This document shows, piece after piece, positions 22,889 to 33,590 of a stretch of 64,000 nt of DNA. Position 1 is the first letter of the stretch. Every line of letters begins with the position of its first letter. Source of the stretch: Rugalucina vietnamica (Eukaryota > Mollusca > Bivalvia > Lucinida > Lucinidae); contig OZ024872.1 of assembly GCA_964017185.1 (NCBI GenBank), forward strand, positions 59,017,817-59,081,816. Direction: 5' to 3'. The notes beneath the pieces were generated by a model. The model saw only the letters and a program-made list of their open reading frames with translations. It ran no database searches and was not told where the DNA came from. The position numbers and the translations under genes are program-made.

Positions 22889-25262
22889 GGAGTATCAGGC
22901 AAATCCGTTAGCTTCAGATTCTGAGGATGAAAAACGTATGATGAGAGCCGAAGCCAGGGCATCGAGGAAGCTCAAACAACGCAGGTTCGAGAAGGCTCGT
23001 CGCATGCCGAACCGTTATCATCCGTATCCTCCACCTACGGCTACGGTAACATCAGCCACAGCACAGCAAGAGCAGGGAAATCTCATTCCAACCGTCAGAA
23101 CCGTGAGGCGAGGGAGACCGGGAGTCTGTTTTGGGTGTGGTAAATCAGGCCACTGGAAGTACGAGTGTCTGGCTGGAGAGAGTGGTTCGAAACCCGCAGA
23201 TAAGATAAGTATCAGTGTTTTAGATCAGTTTTCGTTGAGTATTAATGCTCCGCTTTGTGCATCTGTGTTTTCACGTGACACTGCAAATGGTCAGGCTATA
23301 AATAGCACAGGTATTTCCAATGACCGCATTTCGCCGGTAGGCAGGTTAAAAGATAGAGTACATGTATGGGATCAATTGAGCGTTGACCGATATATAAGGG
23401 ACGTGATTGTTAATGGGTATAAATTGCCGTTTAAAGAATTGCCTGAGAAAGTTATTCTTGATAACAACAGGTCAGCTAAGGATAATCCAGAATTTGTAAG
23501 TTGTGAAATTCAGAATTTATTAAAGTTAAAATGTGTATCAGAAGTATCTCAGGCTCCGCATGTTGTAAACCCTTTAACGGTGGCATATGGGAAATCCGGG
23601 AAACCTAGATTAGTACTAGATTGTAGACACATTAATCCGCATTTAATGAAATTCAAACATAAGTACGAAGACACAAATGTGGCAAGACAATTGTTCGGTA
23701 ACAATGAATTTCTCTTCACATATGATTTACAGTCTGCATATCATATTATTGCCATATTTTCAGGTCCGGGTGCAGATCATAGACAGTTCCTGGGATTTTC
23801 TTGGGGAGGAAAGTTTTACGTTTTTAACGTTCTAGTATTCGGTCTGAACACAGCTGGTTTTATATTTTCAAAGTTGATGAGATGTCCTGTTCGTTATTTT
23901 CGTTCACAGGGTCATAAGTTGGTGATGTTTCTGGATGACGGCATTGGAGGCCACGTTGATAGAGAAACGGCCAGACGTTTGAGCAGTCAAGTTCATGAAA
24001 CGCTCATCAAGTTGGGATTTCTGATTTCAGAGGCTAAGTGCAAATGGGAGCCTGCACAGAGCGCTGTTTGGCTTGGTCATCATTGGGATACGATTTCAAA
24101 TACGATTCGCATAACTGACGAACGTATTTCCAGGTTGGAGAATGCTATTGATTCTTTGATGTTTCAGTTGAAGTCAGACGGGACGCAGATCCTGCCAGTG
24201 AGATTCTTAGCTTCCGTCGTTGGGCAGATTGTTTCCTTGCAGCAGGTATTGGGAGGCCTTGTATGTTTAAGAACAAGGTCTTTGTATCATTGTATAGATT
24301 CCAGGCTTGGGTGGGGCTCGTTCGTTTACATTGATCAGAGTGCTGTTGAAGAATTACACTTTTGGCGAGAAAATGCCAAATCATTGAATGAGAAAGGCAT
24401 GGCTATCTGTGAGCAAAGAAGCGCTGAAGTATCTGTTTTCAGCGACGCCTCTGGTACAGGGTATGGTGGTTATGTAGCCCTTTGTGCGGGCGCCTTAGTT
24501 GAAGGCACGGAAGTATACGGCTGTTGGGACGAAGCCGAGGTGTGCCAAAGCTCTACATGGCGAGAATTGGCTTCGGTAGAAAGAGTTTTGAAAAGCAATG
24601 AATCTTCTCTATCTCAGAAATCAATCAAGGTTTTCAGTGACAACAAAAATGTTAGCTCAATATTAAGAAAAGGCAGTATGAAGCAGAGTTTGCAAACTTT
24701 GGCTATGAGCGTTCATGAATTTTGCGAAAAAGGGCAAATTCAGATGGCGTCCGAATGGATTTCTAGAGAAAGTGCTCCTCTTGCTTTGGCTGATGAATTC
24801 AGTAGAGCTTTTGATAATGATGACTGGGAAGTTAAGTCCCATATATTTTGTCAGTTAAGCAATATGTGGGGGAAGTTTAGTGTTGATAGATTTGCATCAA
24901 ACTTGAACTGTAAGTGCATACGTTTCAATTCCAGAGTATGGTGTGTAGGCTCAGAAGCTGTTGATGCTTTAGCACAAACTTGGTCAGGGGAACTGAATTG
25001 GTGGGTACCACCTCCGAAGTTGATTGCAAAGTGTGTGAACAAGATAGTTTCTGAGAAGGCATCAGGTACCTTGGTTATTCCAGTTTGGGAATCGGCTCCA
25101 TTTTGGCCATTAATCAGTGAGAATAGTGTTTTCAGAGATTTTGTGAAGGATCACAGATTGTTGCCACAAGTGAATGTTATCAAAGCCGGAAAGGGAAATA
25201 ACGGGATTTTTGCAGAAGAGCCACTGAAATTCAAAATGATTGCTTTAAAAATTTCGTTTTGA
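22889..25262 (+). CDS. DIRS gag C-terminus, zinc knuckle, reverse transcriptase and RNase H
   Basis: The frame is open from 22818, but its first ~23 residues come from the insertion; DIRS sequence begins at 22889. Numbering from 22818: a basic alanine/arginine stretch at 40-62; a CX2CX4HX4C zinc knuckle at C104-C117; reverse transcriptase at about 210-430 with YDLQSAY (motif A, D303) and FLDD at 371-374 (motif C, a variant of YxDD); RNase H with D543, E583 and D608 and a late D659; then a C-terminal part with DRFASN and WWVPPP, typical after RNase H in DIRS elements. The enzymes would copy element RNA and remove the template. The frame is intact for about 790 residues, so the copy is fairly young. 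It ends 128 bp before the recombinase frame. Confidence 0.9.
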
Positions 25263-25390
25263 TTACAGGTTTTGTCAGCAAGGACAGATGAGTCGGAAAG
25301 ATTGTTGATTTAATACTGATGTGAAACATACACGCACATATTTGATTAGAAAGTTCACATATATTTGTTTGTCTCTTTTCAGGATTAGGA
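25263..25390 (+). other. Gap between RT and recombinase frames, with an acceptor-like site
   Basis: TTTGTCTCTTTTCAG ending near 25382 looks like a 3' splice site just before the recombinase frame. If used, the recombinase could be made from a spliced RNA. No matching donor was identified, so this is speculative. Confidence 0.3.
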
Positions 25391-26394
25391 TTGAGACGTA
25401 CTGTGGAACACCAGCTAAGGGAAGCAGGCGTTCATCATGTTCCAAAGAAGGATTTTGACGATTTTTGTACAAATTTGCTGTTGTCGAAAAGTGATTCGAC
25501 TGTAAAAAAGTACAATTATTCTTTCCAAGCTTGGAAGAAATATTGTGAGGTAAATAACTATTCATCACTACCCGGTGCACCGATCATCGTAGCATTATAT
25601 CTCTCGGGACTTAAAACTTCTTCAGGATCGTATCACTCAGTGAACAGCGCTTTTTATGGCATAAAATGGGCTCATCAAATGAACGGACTTGTTGATCCAA
25701 CAGATAATTCTTTTGTGAAGAACATCTTGGAGTCTGCTAAAAGAACGGCTAAAATTCCATGTAAGAAGAAAGATCCAGTGACTTCAGACATTATAATATA
25801 ATAGATCTGTGCGACAAATTTTTTGATTCGCAGGACTTGTGCACAGTGAGGAATTTGTGTATGATAACAATAGCATACTCTGGTTTTCTGAGATTCAATG
25901 AACTAAGTAATATTAGATGCAAAGATTTATCTCTAGAGCAAGATTATTTGAAACTCAATATTCCAAAGAGCAAAACTGATCAGTATAGGCATGGTTGTGA
26001 AATTCTTATAAGTAAAGGCACCACTTCAGCATGCCCCATTAATATGTTAAATCGGTACATGTCTCTAGCAAACCTAGATTTTGATTCAGATTCTTATTTG
26101 TTCAAGGCAGTAAACACGTCTAAAGCGGGCAGTAAGCTCATTTTTAAGGATAGGCAGTTAAGCTATACAAGAGTCAAGGAATGTGTCGTATCTCTGTTTA
26201 AATTAGTAGATCAAAATCTCAAGATAGGTCTGCAATCCTTAAGGTCGGGCGGCGTATCAACCGCTGCGAACAATGATGTTAATGATAGATGCCTGAAAAG
26301 GCACGGTAGATGGAAAACTGATTTCGCAAAAGATGGCTACATCGATGACAATCCATGTAAACGTCTGAAAGTATCACAAAGTTTAGGTTTATAG
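25391..26394 (+). pseudogene. DIRS tyrosine recombinase, one frameshift
   Basis: The first part (25391-25801) has the N-terminal core-binding domain (NLLLSKSDSTVKKYNYSFQA, ALYLSGL). The second (25837-26394, open back to about 25803 in its frame) has the catalytic domain: Arg in SGFLRFNEL, Lys in PKSKTDQY, a box II reading LQSLRSGG, then RHGRW and the likely nucleophile in DGYI. The usual first residue of HxxR is Gln here. A one-base shift in the TTATAATATAATA run near 25795-25805 breaks the frame. This enzyme integrates DIRS elements by site-specific recombination rather than by a DDE or endonuclease route. About 320 residues in total, normal for the group. Confidence 0.87.
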
Positions 26395-26637
26395 ATTAAG
26401 AATGTTTTCACACCTGTGAATAAAGTTGTACATATGGGAATGTTTAGTTATATATGAGATGCTCTCTCTAACTTTGAAATAGTTCTAGCTACAGTGCTCT
26501 GCTACCGGCCAAATAGATTATATTTGTTGCTTTTTCATTTATTCAATGTATATCACATTTCGAACTTTGCTAAGAAGGGGCCAGTGGTTCTCGTACATGT
26601 ATAGAAGCGGAGCAAAGACAAATCATTCCTTCCTATA
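26395..26637 (+). other. 3' non-coding end of the DIRS element
   Basis: Includes GTGAATAAAGTTG at 26416-26428, a possible polyadenylation signal (AATAAA). The expected terminal repeats were not resolved. TTTGTCTTTG-like complementarity with the 5' end (near 16630) is weak. Confidence 0.45.
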
Positions 26638-27045
26638 AGTTTATTAAAATTTGTAAACCAAGTCACCATAAAATTCTGGTTCCGACAGGCCCTCACGTAA
26701 TAGCGTCTTTAGCCTAACATTAAATTTGGAAATCAATTCATAGTGTCTGCGATAAAATTTAGAAAACGTTTTTCGAAGTTTATGATACCGATAGCCCTGC
26801 TGGAGAAGTTTGGCTGTTAAACATTTATTTCGCTTGTTGAAGTCCGCAACATGAGTGCAGACCCTAGCAAACATAATAAGTTGCGAAATGTATACACCAT
26901 AAGAAGCACGGCGAGGAACGTCACCATCCAAAAACGGAAAATTTACAATATCAAAATCAAAGTCATCGCATTTATCATAAATTTTAGAAGAAACAAATCC
27001 ATTTGCAATAGAAAGATGTTAATCTAAAAAGGGGGCCTCGATGTC
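26638..27045 (-). pseudogene. RT-element copy R1, part 3 (internal coding part)
   Basis: On the complement: IYDK, FDFDIVNFP, DGDVPRRASYGVYISQL, QGYRYHKLRK, FSKFYRRHYELISKFNV and GLSEPEFYGDLVY, all shared with R2. It resumes R1 where the DIRS insertion ended; its last codons here (LVYKF) lead directly into the frame at 16616. The 5' end is truncated near 27045. Confidence 0.85.
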
Positions 27046-27068
27046 TTCATGTCTTCGATGTAAGTATA

Positions 27069-27315
27069 TATTTGTTAATTCAGTTTTACGTCCCTTTCAA
27101 GATTATTTCAGCTCATATGAGACGGGCCAATCTGAGTAGATGAGCGAAGAGGGGAGAACCCCGAGAGAGAAAAACCACCGGGCACACCCGCAAGCAGAAC
27201 TTGGCTTGTTTCACATGTGGCCAGTGTGGGGCTCGAACCCGCACCAGACACAGCCGTGAGATGATCAAGTGATTAAGAAGCAGCGCTCTTAACCGCTCGG
27301 CCACGGGGGCCGCTC
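27069..27315 (-). mobile_element. tRNA-Ser-type SINE with perfect 14-bp target duplication
   Basis: On the complement the head reads GTGGCCGAGCGGTTAAG (A box) and GCGGGTTCGAGCCCC (B box), close to tRNA-Ser, followed by a body ACATGTGAAACAAGCCAAG, TTCTGCTTGCGGGTGTG and a tail GGGACGTAAAACTGAATTAA. TCGATGTAAGTATA is repeated at 27055-27068 and 27316-27329. The long duplication indicates LINE-type target-primed insertion. It is inserted exactly between the head-to-head copies R1 and R2. Confidence 0.9.
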
Positions 27316-27390
27316 TCGATGTAAGTATAACGTATGAACTACTCGTTATCTAGCCGCTACTATGAACTAGCCGCTATCGTGGCTTTTAAT

Positions 27391-28712
27391 TCGACTTCTA
27401 GGTACCTCGATGACTTTTTGAACATTGATAATCCTTACTTTGAAGGCATGGTCAAACAAATTTATCCCCCTGAACTACAGTTGAATAAAGCAAACAACAC
27501 AGATACCGAAGCCCCATCTTTCTATTGCAAATGGATTCGTTTCTTCTAAAATTTATGATAAACGCGATGACTTTGATTTTGATATAGTAAACTTTCCGTT
27601 TTTGGATTGTGACGTTCCTCGCCGTGCTTCTTATGGAGTATACATTGCGCAACTTATTAGGTTTGCTAGAGTCTACAATCATGTTGCGGACTTCAATGCA
27701 CGAAATAAATGTTTAACAGCCAAACCTCTTCAGCAGGGCTATCGGTATCATAAACTTCGAAAACCCTTTTCTAAATTTTATCGCAGACACTACGAACTAA
27801 TTTCCAACTTTAATGTTGGACTAAAAACCCTCTTACGCTAGGGCCTTTCGGAACCAGAATTTTATGGTGACTTGGTTTACAAATTTAAGAAACTTAAAGG
27901 AAGTAATGATTTTTTTTTTCAATTCATAAAAATCGTTACGCGTTACAGACGTATAGGATATAACTTAAATGTTATGCGACAGTCTGCATGCTTAGTTTTT
28001 AACCCAATCACGGTTGATAACTATGCTGCCTTCTTTAATTGCACGCCGGTGGGTCGGGCGTCAGACTCTATGATGGCCCCGACATAAAGCTATTTATTTT
28101 AGTTGGTTGGAGCCGGAGCTTCTTGTCTGTTGCTTGGCCCACCGGGGTTGAACTGGTGTTTTTCTTCTGCTCTGGAGTTAGTAAGTTATTGGGCGCCCGG
28201 GGATCCCCATCGTCGGACAGCTTACTCATTCTGTAAGTCCTCGTTTTTGATTCATCATGGAATTTATCATGATTTATTTGTTTGTCCATGATGATTCATT
28301 GACAAGTTAGAGATTCACTACGAGGACCGAACAACTAACTAAATGCTATGAACCACTGCAGAAGCTGAGGGTGAGGTTAGGATCCTGTAAAACCGGTTTA
28401 AGCCGCCAGTTATTTTATATTACTGATCGTTCCAAGGCGATACTTCTGTGGTGGTTCTTATTGTTTTATGTCTTGGTGTTATTTTTTCAGTGCTGTTGGC
28501 GCCTTATGTATGTTATCATATTTTCATTTAAGCTAAGTAGGTAACTGAGTGGCCACCTGTTGGGAAAATAGCTGCTTATTCGGCTTACGTAGTGTTTTCA
28601 TGGTATAAGTGCCTTATTGTTAGTTTGGTTTTTCCCGACTCGGTTTTTGGAGTTGAAATCTTTTTCTGATTGTGCCTTTTCATGATCGTTGCCTACTTGT
28701 ACCTTTTCGTAC
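27391..28712 (+). pseudogene. RT-element copy R2: reverse-transcriptase C-terminus plus 3' region
   Basis: The coding part (27391-28087) starts in the palm with RYLDDFLNIDNPYF; YLDD at 27403-27414 is the catalytic [FY]xDD motif. Next come PPELQLNKAN and TDTEAP, then a deletion and frameshift near 27512, then IYDKRDDFDFDIVNFPF, SYGVYIAQLIRFARV, RYHKLRK, FSKFYRRHYELIS, a TAG at 27839-27841, then SEPEFYGDLVYKF and FNPITVDNYAAFFNCTPVG. The 3' part (28088-28712) is the non-coding region also seen in R1 and R3-R6. No endonuclease, RNase H or integrase is present in this truncated piece. The wording after YLDD (EAP-FLDL-type, then IYDK) resembles the Penelope-like RT arrangement, but the family is not certain. 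Confidence 0.82.
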
Positions 28713-30540
28713 ATTCTTTAAGCGATAGCGGTATTGATACAAATGTAAAATCCACCTCTGGGACTGAGAAGTCAATTTCAATAAAACTATGCATGCTTGC
28801 AAACAATCTTCAGCGAATGCTCTTTATATGGTAACAGAATAACGTCAGACATATTTCGTAATAATTCAGCATCGAGGCAATATACCGCACTTTACGAGTC
28901 ACAGCAGATAGTTTTGTAGAATCCTGCATACAATATTCATACACCACTCTCCCTGTGGAGTCAACAAGTCCAACTAGTTTCACTAAGTTTGGTTGGGCTG
29001 CCATAGTGAGTCTATAAATAGTGGCTCACATTAAAGAACGAATCCTTAGCATCTTAGTATGCTTGAGATGCTATAAAGAAGTGAGAATATTCTTGTGTTC
29101 GTCGCCTTTTGTTGTGGTTGATGATGACTGGATGGCTTTGTCCTGTTGAACGGGAACTGGTCGTTTTGCTTTTCATTTTTGTTGTAAAGTTTGTTATGTT
29201 TTATGTTGTCCTCTTTTTCCCGCCTGGTGTCTGGCTATTGTCTGCGTCCTGTCCCTTTAAATCTTATTTATTGCTTACTGTTCCGTTTCAGTAGGTTAGA
29301 CGTGAGTATATTTTATGGGCCTCCAACTTTTTAGACATTTAGACGCAAGTCTAGATCGATTTGATTATTTGTAACAGTTTTGATGAAGTCGTAATCAACA
29401 TGCAAACCATACATTAACCAAACCATTCAAGCTTGTGAGTGCAAAATTGTTATTTAAACTAGCATGGATTTCTCAGCCGAGTAAATGATAGATGTTTCCA
29501 AGCGATCGATCAGCGATGTCTAAAAAATAGTTACGTGGTGAAAAGTTTACCCAGGTATGTCTGGGAAAACATCTTTTTAAATATCATAATTGAGCCTTTT
29601 CATGTGAACAATGCTTTTCGTGGAAAATAAACAAATCTAGCAAGGCCATACGGGTGTGTCGTGTAAGCGGCTATATATACACTTACCTTACCGGCACCGC
29701 TAATTTGAGAATAGTTGCTGCGATAATATAGAGATAGCCTGCTGTCACTTATTCAGAGGGTGTACAGATGACTCTTAGAGTGAGATGGCTCTTATGCTGG
29801 TGATAACCGTCTTAGTAGTTATCCGCTGTTTGGAACAATAAATAATGTTCATCACAGCTGGAAGCCGACGAAATGGTTCGTTTATGACGAATGCAGAAAT
29901 GGCGTGCGGATCATTATTTTTGCTTTTCTTCACTATGTTTCTGTTTCTTTTTATTCATTTATTGAATTTCATTTCATTTTTCATTTCATTTCATTCAGTA
30001 AAACTCATTCGCACTCGTCGGAGGGGGGGGGGGGGGTGGTGGTGCATAGACTTCTATAGACTTTTAAAATTATTTTAATTTACTATATGATTCTGTAGTG
30101 AATTAAAATCCATTGTTTGAGTTATATGTATGAGTACATGTCTAAATACAATAGACTTATTTTTGGTCTGCAAATAATTTCATTTCAGTGCTTGAAACTT
30201 TGAGAGTCTATGGAAATAGAATGCCAAACTATACAAGCCAGTTAGTTTTCTAGTAATTTATACCGATTGCAAGCTGTGAATGAAACTGACATTCAACTTT
30301 GAAAATAAATGGATTATACATCACATTAATTGGAAACAACTGTATTCATTTTGGCCTATTAACTTTAATATCATCTGTTGACATTCCAATGGTTGTGTTT
30401 TGTTAGAATCACTGATCGTCATATTCGCTTCAATTTTTCCACTGGAAATGAATCAATGGCGAAATTCTCTCTTAAGAAAGTGATTTCGTTAATGTGGAAT
30501 TGACACTTTCCCAATCAGCTTTCTTAAAATACCATCGCTG
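28713..30540. other. Unassigned AT-rich interval
   Basis: No supported gene. A G run lies at 30021-30036. Frames at 29109-29294 and 29845-30078 are short and low-complexity. Confidence 0.35.
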
Positions 30541-30860
30541 AAAGGACCAAAAAAGGAAAGTATAATCTGCAATATGGATGATGTACGGGGAGACTTTTTA
30601 GGGCCGCCACACGGCACAATACCAGCTGCAGTAATAGCAGACATCCTTTAAGAGCAGCTAACATATTTGTGAGAAAGAGGATGGGCCATACCGCGGTTTC
30701 GGCTACTTAAGCCTCTATAGATTTGGCAACCGTTAGGGCAATGAAAATTCCTGTAATTTTGCATCTTTCAACAGGGTAGTCTAAAAAAGACTAGTATTAT
30801 CCAAAAGGGCCCAAATATATTAAACGTTGGTTAGAAAATGAGTCTGAACCGAAGCTTAAA
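30541..30860 (+). repeat. ~360 bp repeat family copy
   Basis: AAAGGACCAAAAAAGGAAAG, GATGATGTACGGGGAGAC, GCCGCCACACGGCACAATAC, CCAGCTGCAGTAATAGCA, GGATGGGCCATACCGCGG and TTGGTTAGAAAATGAGTC in the same order as at 4397-4832. Confidence 0.8.
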
Positions 30861-32215
30861 TGACACAATTTAGTTTAGCATTATATTGAATGGTTCCGAC
30901 TAAGTTTTAACTAAAGGGAATATATAAAAGTTCTTCTAGATCCTTTTTATTCTTTGTCTGAAGATCCCATTTATTCTTGGGGTTTGCTTATCGAAAACTA
31001 AACTCAAATATTCCCATCGGCTCAAAAGATAGATATCAGATCATATGTAAATAACAGCAATATTTCCATGTGAGAGTAGTCTCCCTTGCTGAAAAAATAA
31101 AAACCAAAAATAATGATTAACTTAAATGGTTGTAAGAAGTGTTGATATTGCTACAGTAAGATGTATAAATAATTTAAAATTGTTTCCAAATGATAGATTA
31201 TTTGTTTTAGTTGTTTGTTCTGTTAATATTCCAAATTCTATATTCTTGTATGACGTCTTAGTAGAACTAATGAATATTCATGAGAAAAAATGCACACTTT
31301 GAAATAAAGCTATCTCCGGAAACAGTCATGATAATTTGGTGAGGTTTTCTGCAATCAGTTCCATTCATCAATGTCTATTTCAGTTTTACAAAATCAAAAC
31401 CTTAAGATAAGACCTGAAGTTATACTTTGGACGGTCTAAAAGGATTTCAGATACAAACACAGTTTGGCAGAGCTATGCGTTGGAATGCCTGTATCCTACG
31501 AGCGTGTATAAGATTAAACACAAAAAGACTATTTCTGTCTTTAAAAGTGTAGCGATGATTATTCCGTAATGCAATTGCCCTGACCGTGCCGCTTTAACTC
31601 TGATATACATATATGGTGTATTTGTTATAGACAGGTCAGAGGTAAACCGGCACGATAAAAATGCACTTTATCTAACAAAATAATCATATCAAAGCAACGG
31701 TGTGGAATGTTGCGATTAGGCCATGCAAGGACATGCAAAAGCGTAATCGTCTGACGACCGTACTACTGTTTTCATAACTTGTTATTCACTTGAAATTCTC
31801 TTTGACATACCATTACTTTTTTCAGTCTCTCAAGACAAATATAATATGGCGTCAATAAATGCAAAAACAATTCCTTTGCGTTTATATTTCTATTCAAAAT
31901 ATCCACATAGCGATATGGATTATTATTCCGCCATTGCACTCATATAAATTATTATAACTCATCGTACGAAAAATGTCTGCCAGGACCATCGCTGTAATAG
32001 ATTGTTTTTTCTCAGTATCAGACTACCGATTATTGCTTAGTCATGTCCTTCCAAAATTAAATAATGATACTGAAATCCCTATGACAATTTAAATCAGCCA
32101 CAACCAAAACAAATTGCATCGAATACGGTTGTTCTGAAAATTGGTTTGATTTAGCTATGCGACAAGGTTAGATAAGGGGCTGAACTAAGGTCAATAATTG
32201 AAATGGAATATATTT
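30861..32215. other. AT-rich interval with one hairpin
   Basis: No supported gene. Contains the inverted repeat listed at 31553-31692. Confidence 0.35.
31553..31692. repeat. Imperfect 140 bp inverted repeat
   Basis: ATGATTATTCCGT ... GACCGTGCCGCTTTAACTCTGA on the left pairs with TCAGAGGTAAACCGGCACGA ... AAAATAATCAT on the right, with a loop containing ATACATATATGG. Probably a small MITE. Confidence 0.6.
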
Positions 32216-32390
32216 AAGTAGGTTTCTGGGAAATTAAAAATTTACTCATTTTTGTAACCCTCAATATCTAAAATAATTGGCTCTTTTTGGATAATACTTG
32301 TCTTTGTATCGACTATATCCTGTTGAAGTTTGCAAAATAACAGTAATTAATTTGACTCCATGTTGTCAAATATACAGGGTCTCAACCAAA
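32216..32390 (-). repeat. ~360 bp repeat family, left part of a split array
   Basis: CTAAAATAATTGGCTCTTTT and TGCAAAATAACAGTAATT match 33836-33935, and the sequence is cut by R3/R4 after GGTCTC, resuming at 33591 with AAGAGGC and CCGAAACCGCGG. Confidence 0.75.
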
Positions 32391-33075
32391 TTGCTTAGTT
32401 TTTAACCCAATCACGGTTGATAACTATGCTGCCTTCTTTAATTGCACGCCGGTGGGTCGGGCGTCAGACTATGATGGCCCCGACTTAAAGCTATTCATTT
32501 TAGTTGGTTGGGGCCGGAGCTTCTTGTCTGTTGCTTGTCCCACCGGGGTCCAACTGATGTTTTTTCTTTTGCTCCGGAGTTAGTAAGTTATTCGGCGCCC
32601 AGGGATCTCCATCGTCGGGCAGCTTACTGAATCTGTGAGTCCTGGTTTTTGATTCATCAGGATGTTTATCATGATTTATTTGTTTGTTCTTGATGATTCA
32701 TTGACTAGTTAGAGATTCACCTCTGCAGAAGCTGAGGGTGAGGTTATGGCCATGTAAAATCGATTTAAACCCGCCAGTAACTTTGTGTTACTGATCGTTC
32801 CAAGTCGATACTTCTGTGGTGGTTCTTTTTGTTTTATGTCTTGTTGTTTAAAATATTTTTGTGCTGTTGGCGCCTTATGTATGTTTTCATATTTTTAGTT
32901 AAGTTAAGGTAACTGAGTGGCCACCTATTGGGAAAATAGCTGCTCATTCGGCTTACGAAATGTTTTCATGGTATAAGTACCTGATTGTTTGTTTGGTTTT
33001 TTCCCCACCTCGGTTTTTGGAGTGGGAATCTTTTTCTGATTGCGCCTTTTCCTGATCTTTGCCTACTTGTACCTT
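32391..33075 (+). mobile_element. RT-element copy R3 (3' end, forward)
   Basis: Starts in the last coding codons (TTGCTTAGTTTTTAACCCAA, CGCCGGTGGGTCGGGCGTC) and runs through the whole 3' region to GCCTACTTGTACCTT. It retains the uninterrupted TTCATTTTAGTTGG site where the foldback element entered R1. Confidence 0.88.
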
Positions 33076-33087
33076 ACAATGAAGAAA

Positions 33088-33590
33088 AAGGTACAAGTAG
33101 GCAATGATCAGGAAATGGCGCAATCAGAAAAAAAAATCCCACTGCATAAACCGGGGGGTGATAAAAAACTGAAATGACACTTAGGTACTTATACCAAGAA
33201 AACATATCGTAAGCCGATTGAGCAGCTATTCCCCAATAGGCGGCCACGCAGATATCCGAACTGAACTAAAATATGAAAACGTACATAAGGCTCAAACAGC
33301 ACAAAATTCGACTCCAAAACACAAAACAATAAGAACCACAACAGAAGTATCGCCTTGGAACGATCAGTAATAAAAATTACTGGGGGGCTTAAACCGGTTT
33401 TACAGGCGCCTTACCTCACCCTCATCTTCTGCAGTGGTACAGAACATTTAGCTAGTTGTTCGATCCTCGTGGTGAATCTCTAACAAGTCAATGAATAATC
33501 AAGGACAAACGAATAAATCATGATAATCACCTTGATGAATCAAAAACGAGGACTCAAAGATTCAGTAAGCTGCCCGACGATGGAAGAGGC
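33088..33590 (-). mobile_element. RT-element copy R4 (3' end, reversed, tail-to-tail with R3)
   Basis: Reverse complement of the 3' region only, from AAGGTACAAGTAGGCAATG to GTAAGCTGCCCGACGATGG. A 12 bp spacer separates it from R3. Together they form a 1.2 kb imperfect palindrome inserted in the ~360 bp array. Confidence 0.88.

Larger units (their letters stand above)
16617..26637 (+). mobile_element. DIRS-type tyrosine-recombinase retrotransposon, interrupted
   Basis: A gag start (16795), a CCHC-RT-RNase H frame (to 25262) and a tyrosine recombinase (25391-26394) on the same strand are the DIRS layout. Excluding the 5.7 kb insertion at 17187-22884 the element is about 4.3 kb, a usual size. 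The edges are inferred from where R1 stops (AGTTTA at 16611-16616) and resumes (AGTTTA at 26638-26643). The terminal or split repeats expected of the group were not resolved by eye. A broken recombinase frame and a split gag make this copy inactive. Confidence 0.85.

Noticed and set aside
27200..27315. Candidate tRNA-Ser gene on the minus strand
   Set aside because: A and B boxes are good, but the anticodon arm is extended and the sequence is part of a SINE with a 14-bp target duplication.
32391..33590. Possibility that the palindrome is an assembly or library artefact
   Set aside because: R3 and R4 differ by many substitutions and indels and end at different points, which a simple fold-back artefact would not produce; long-read confirmation would still be useful.
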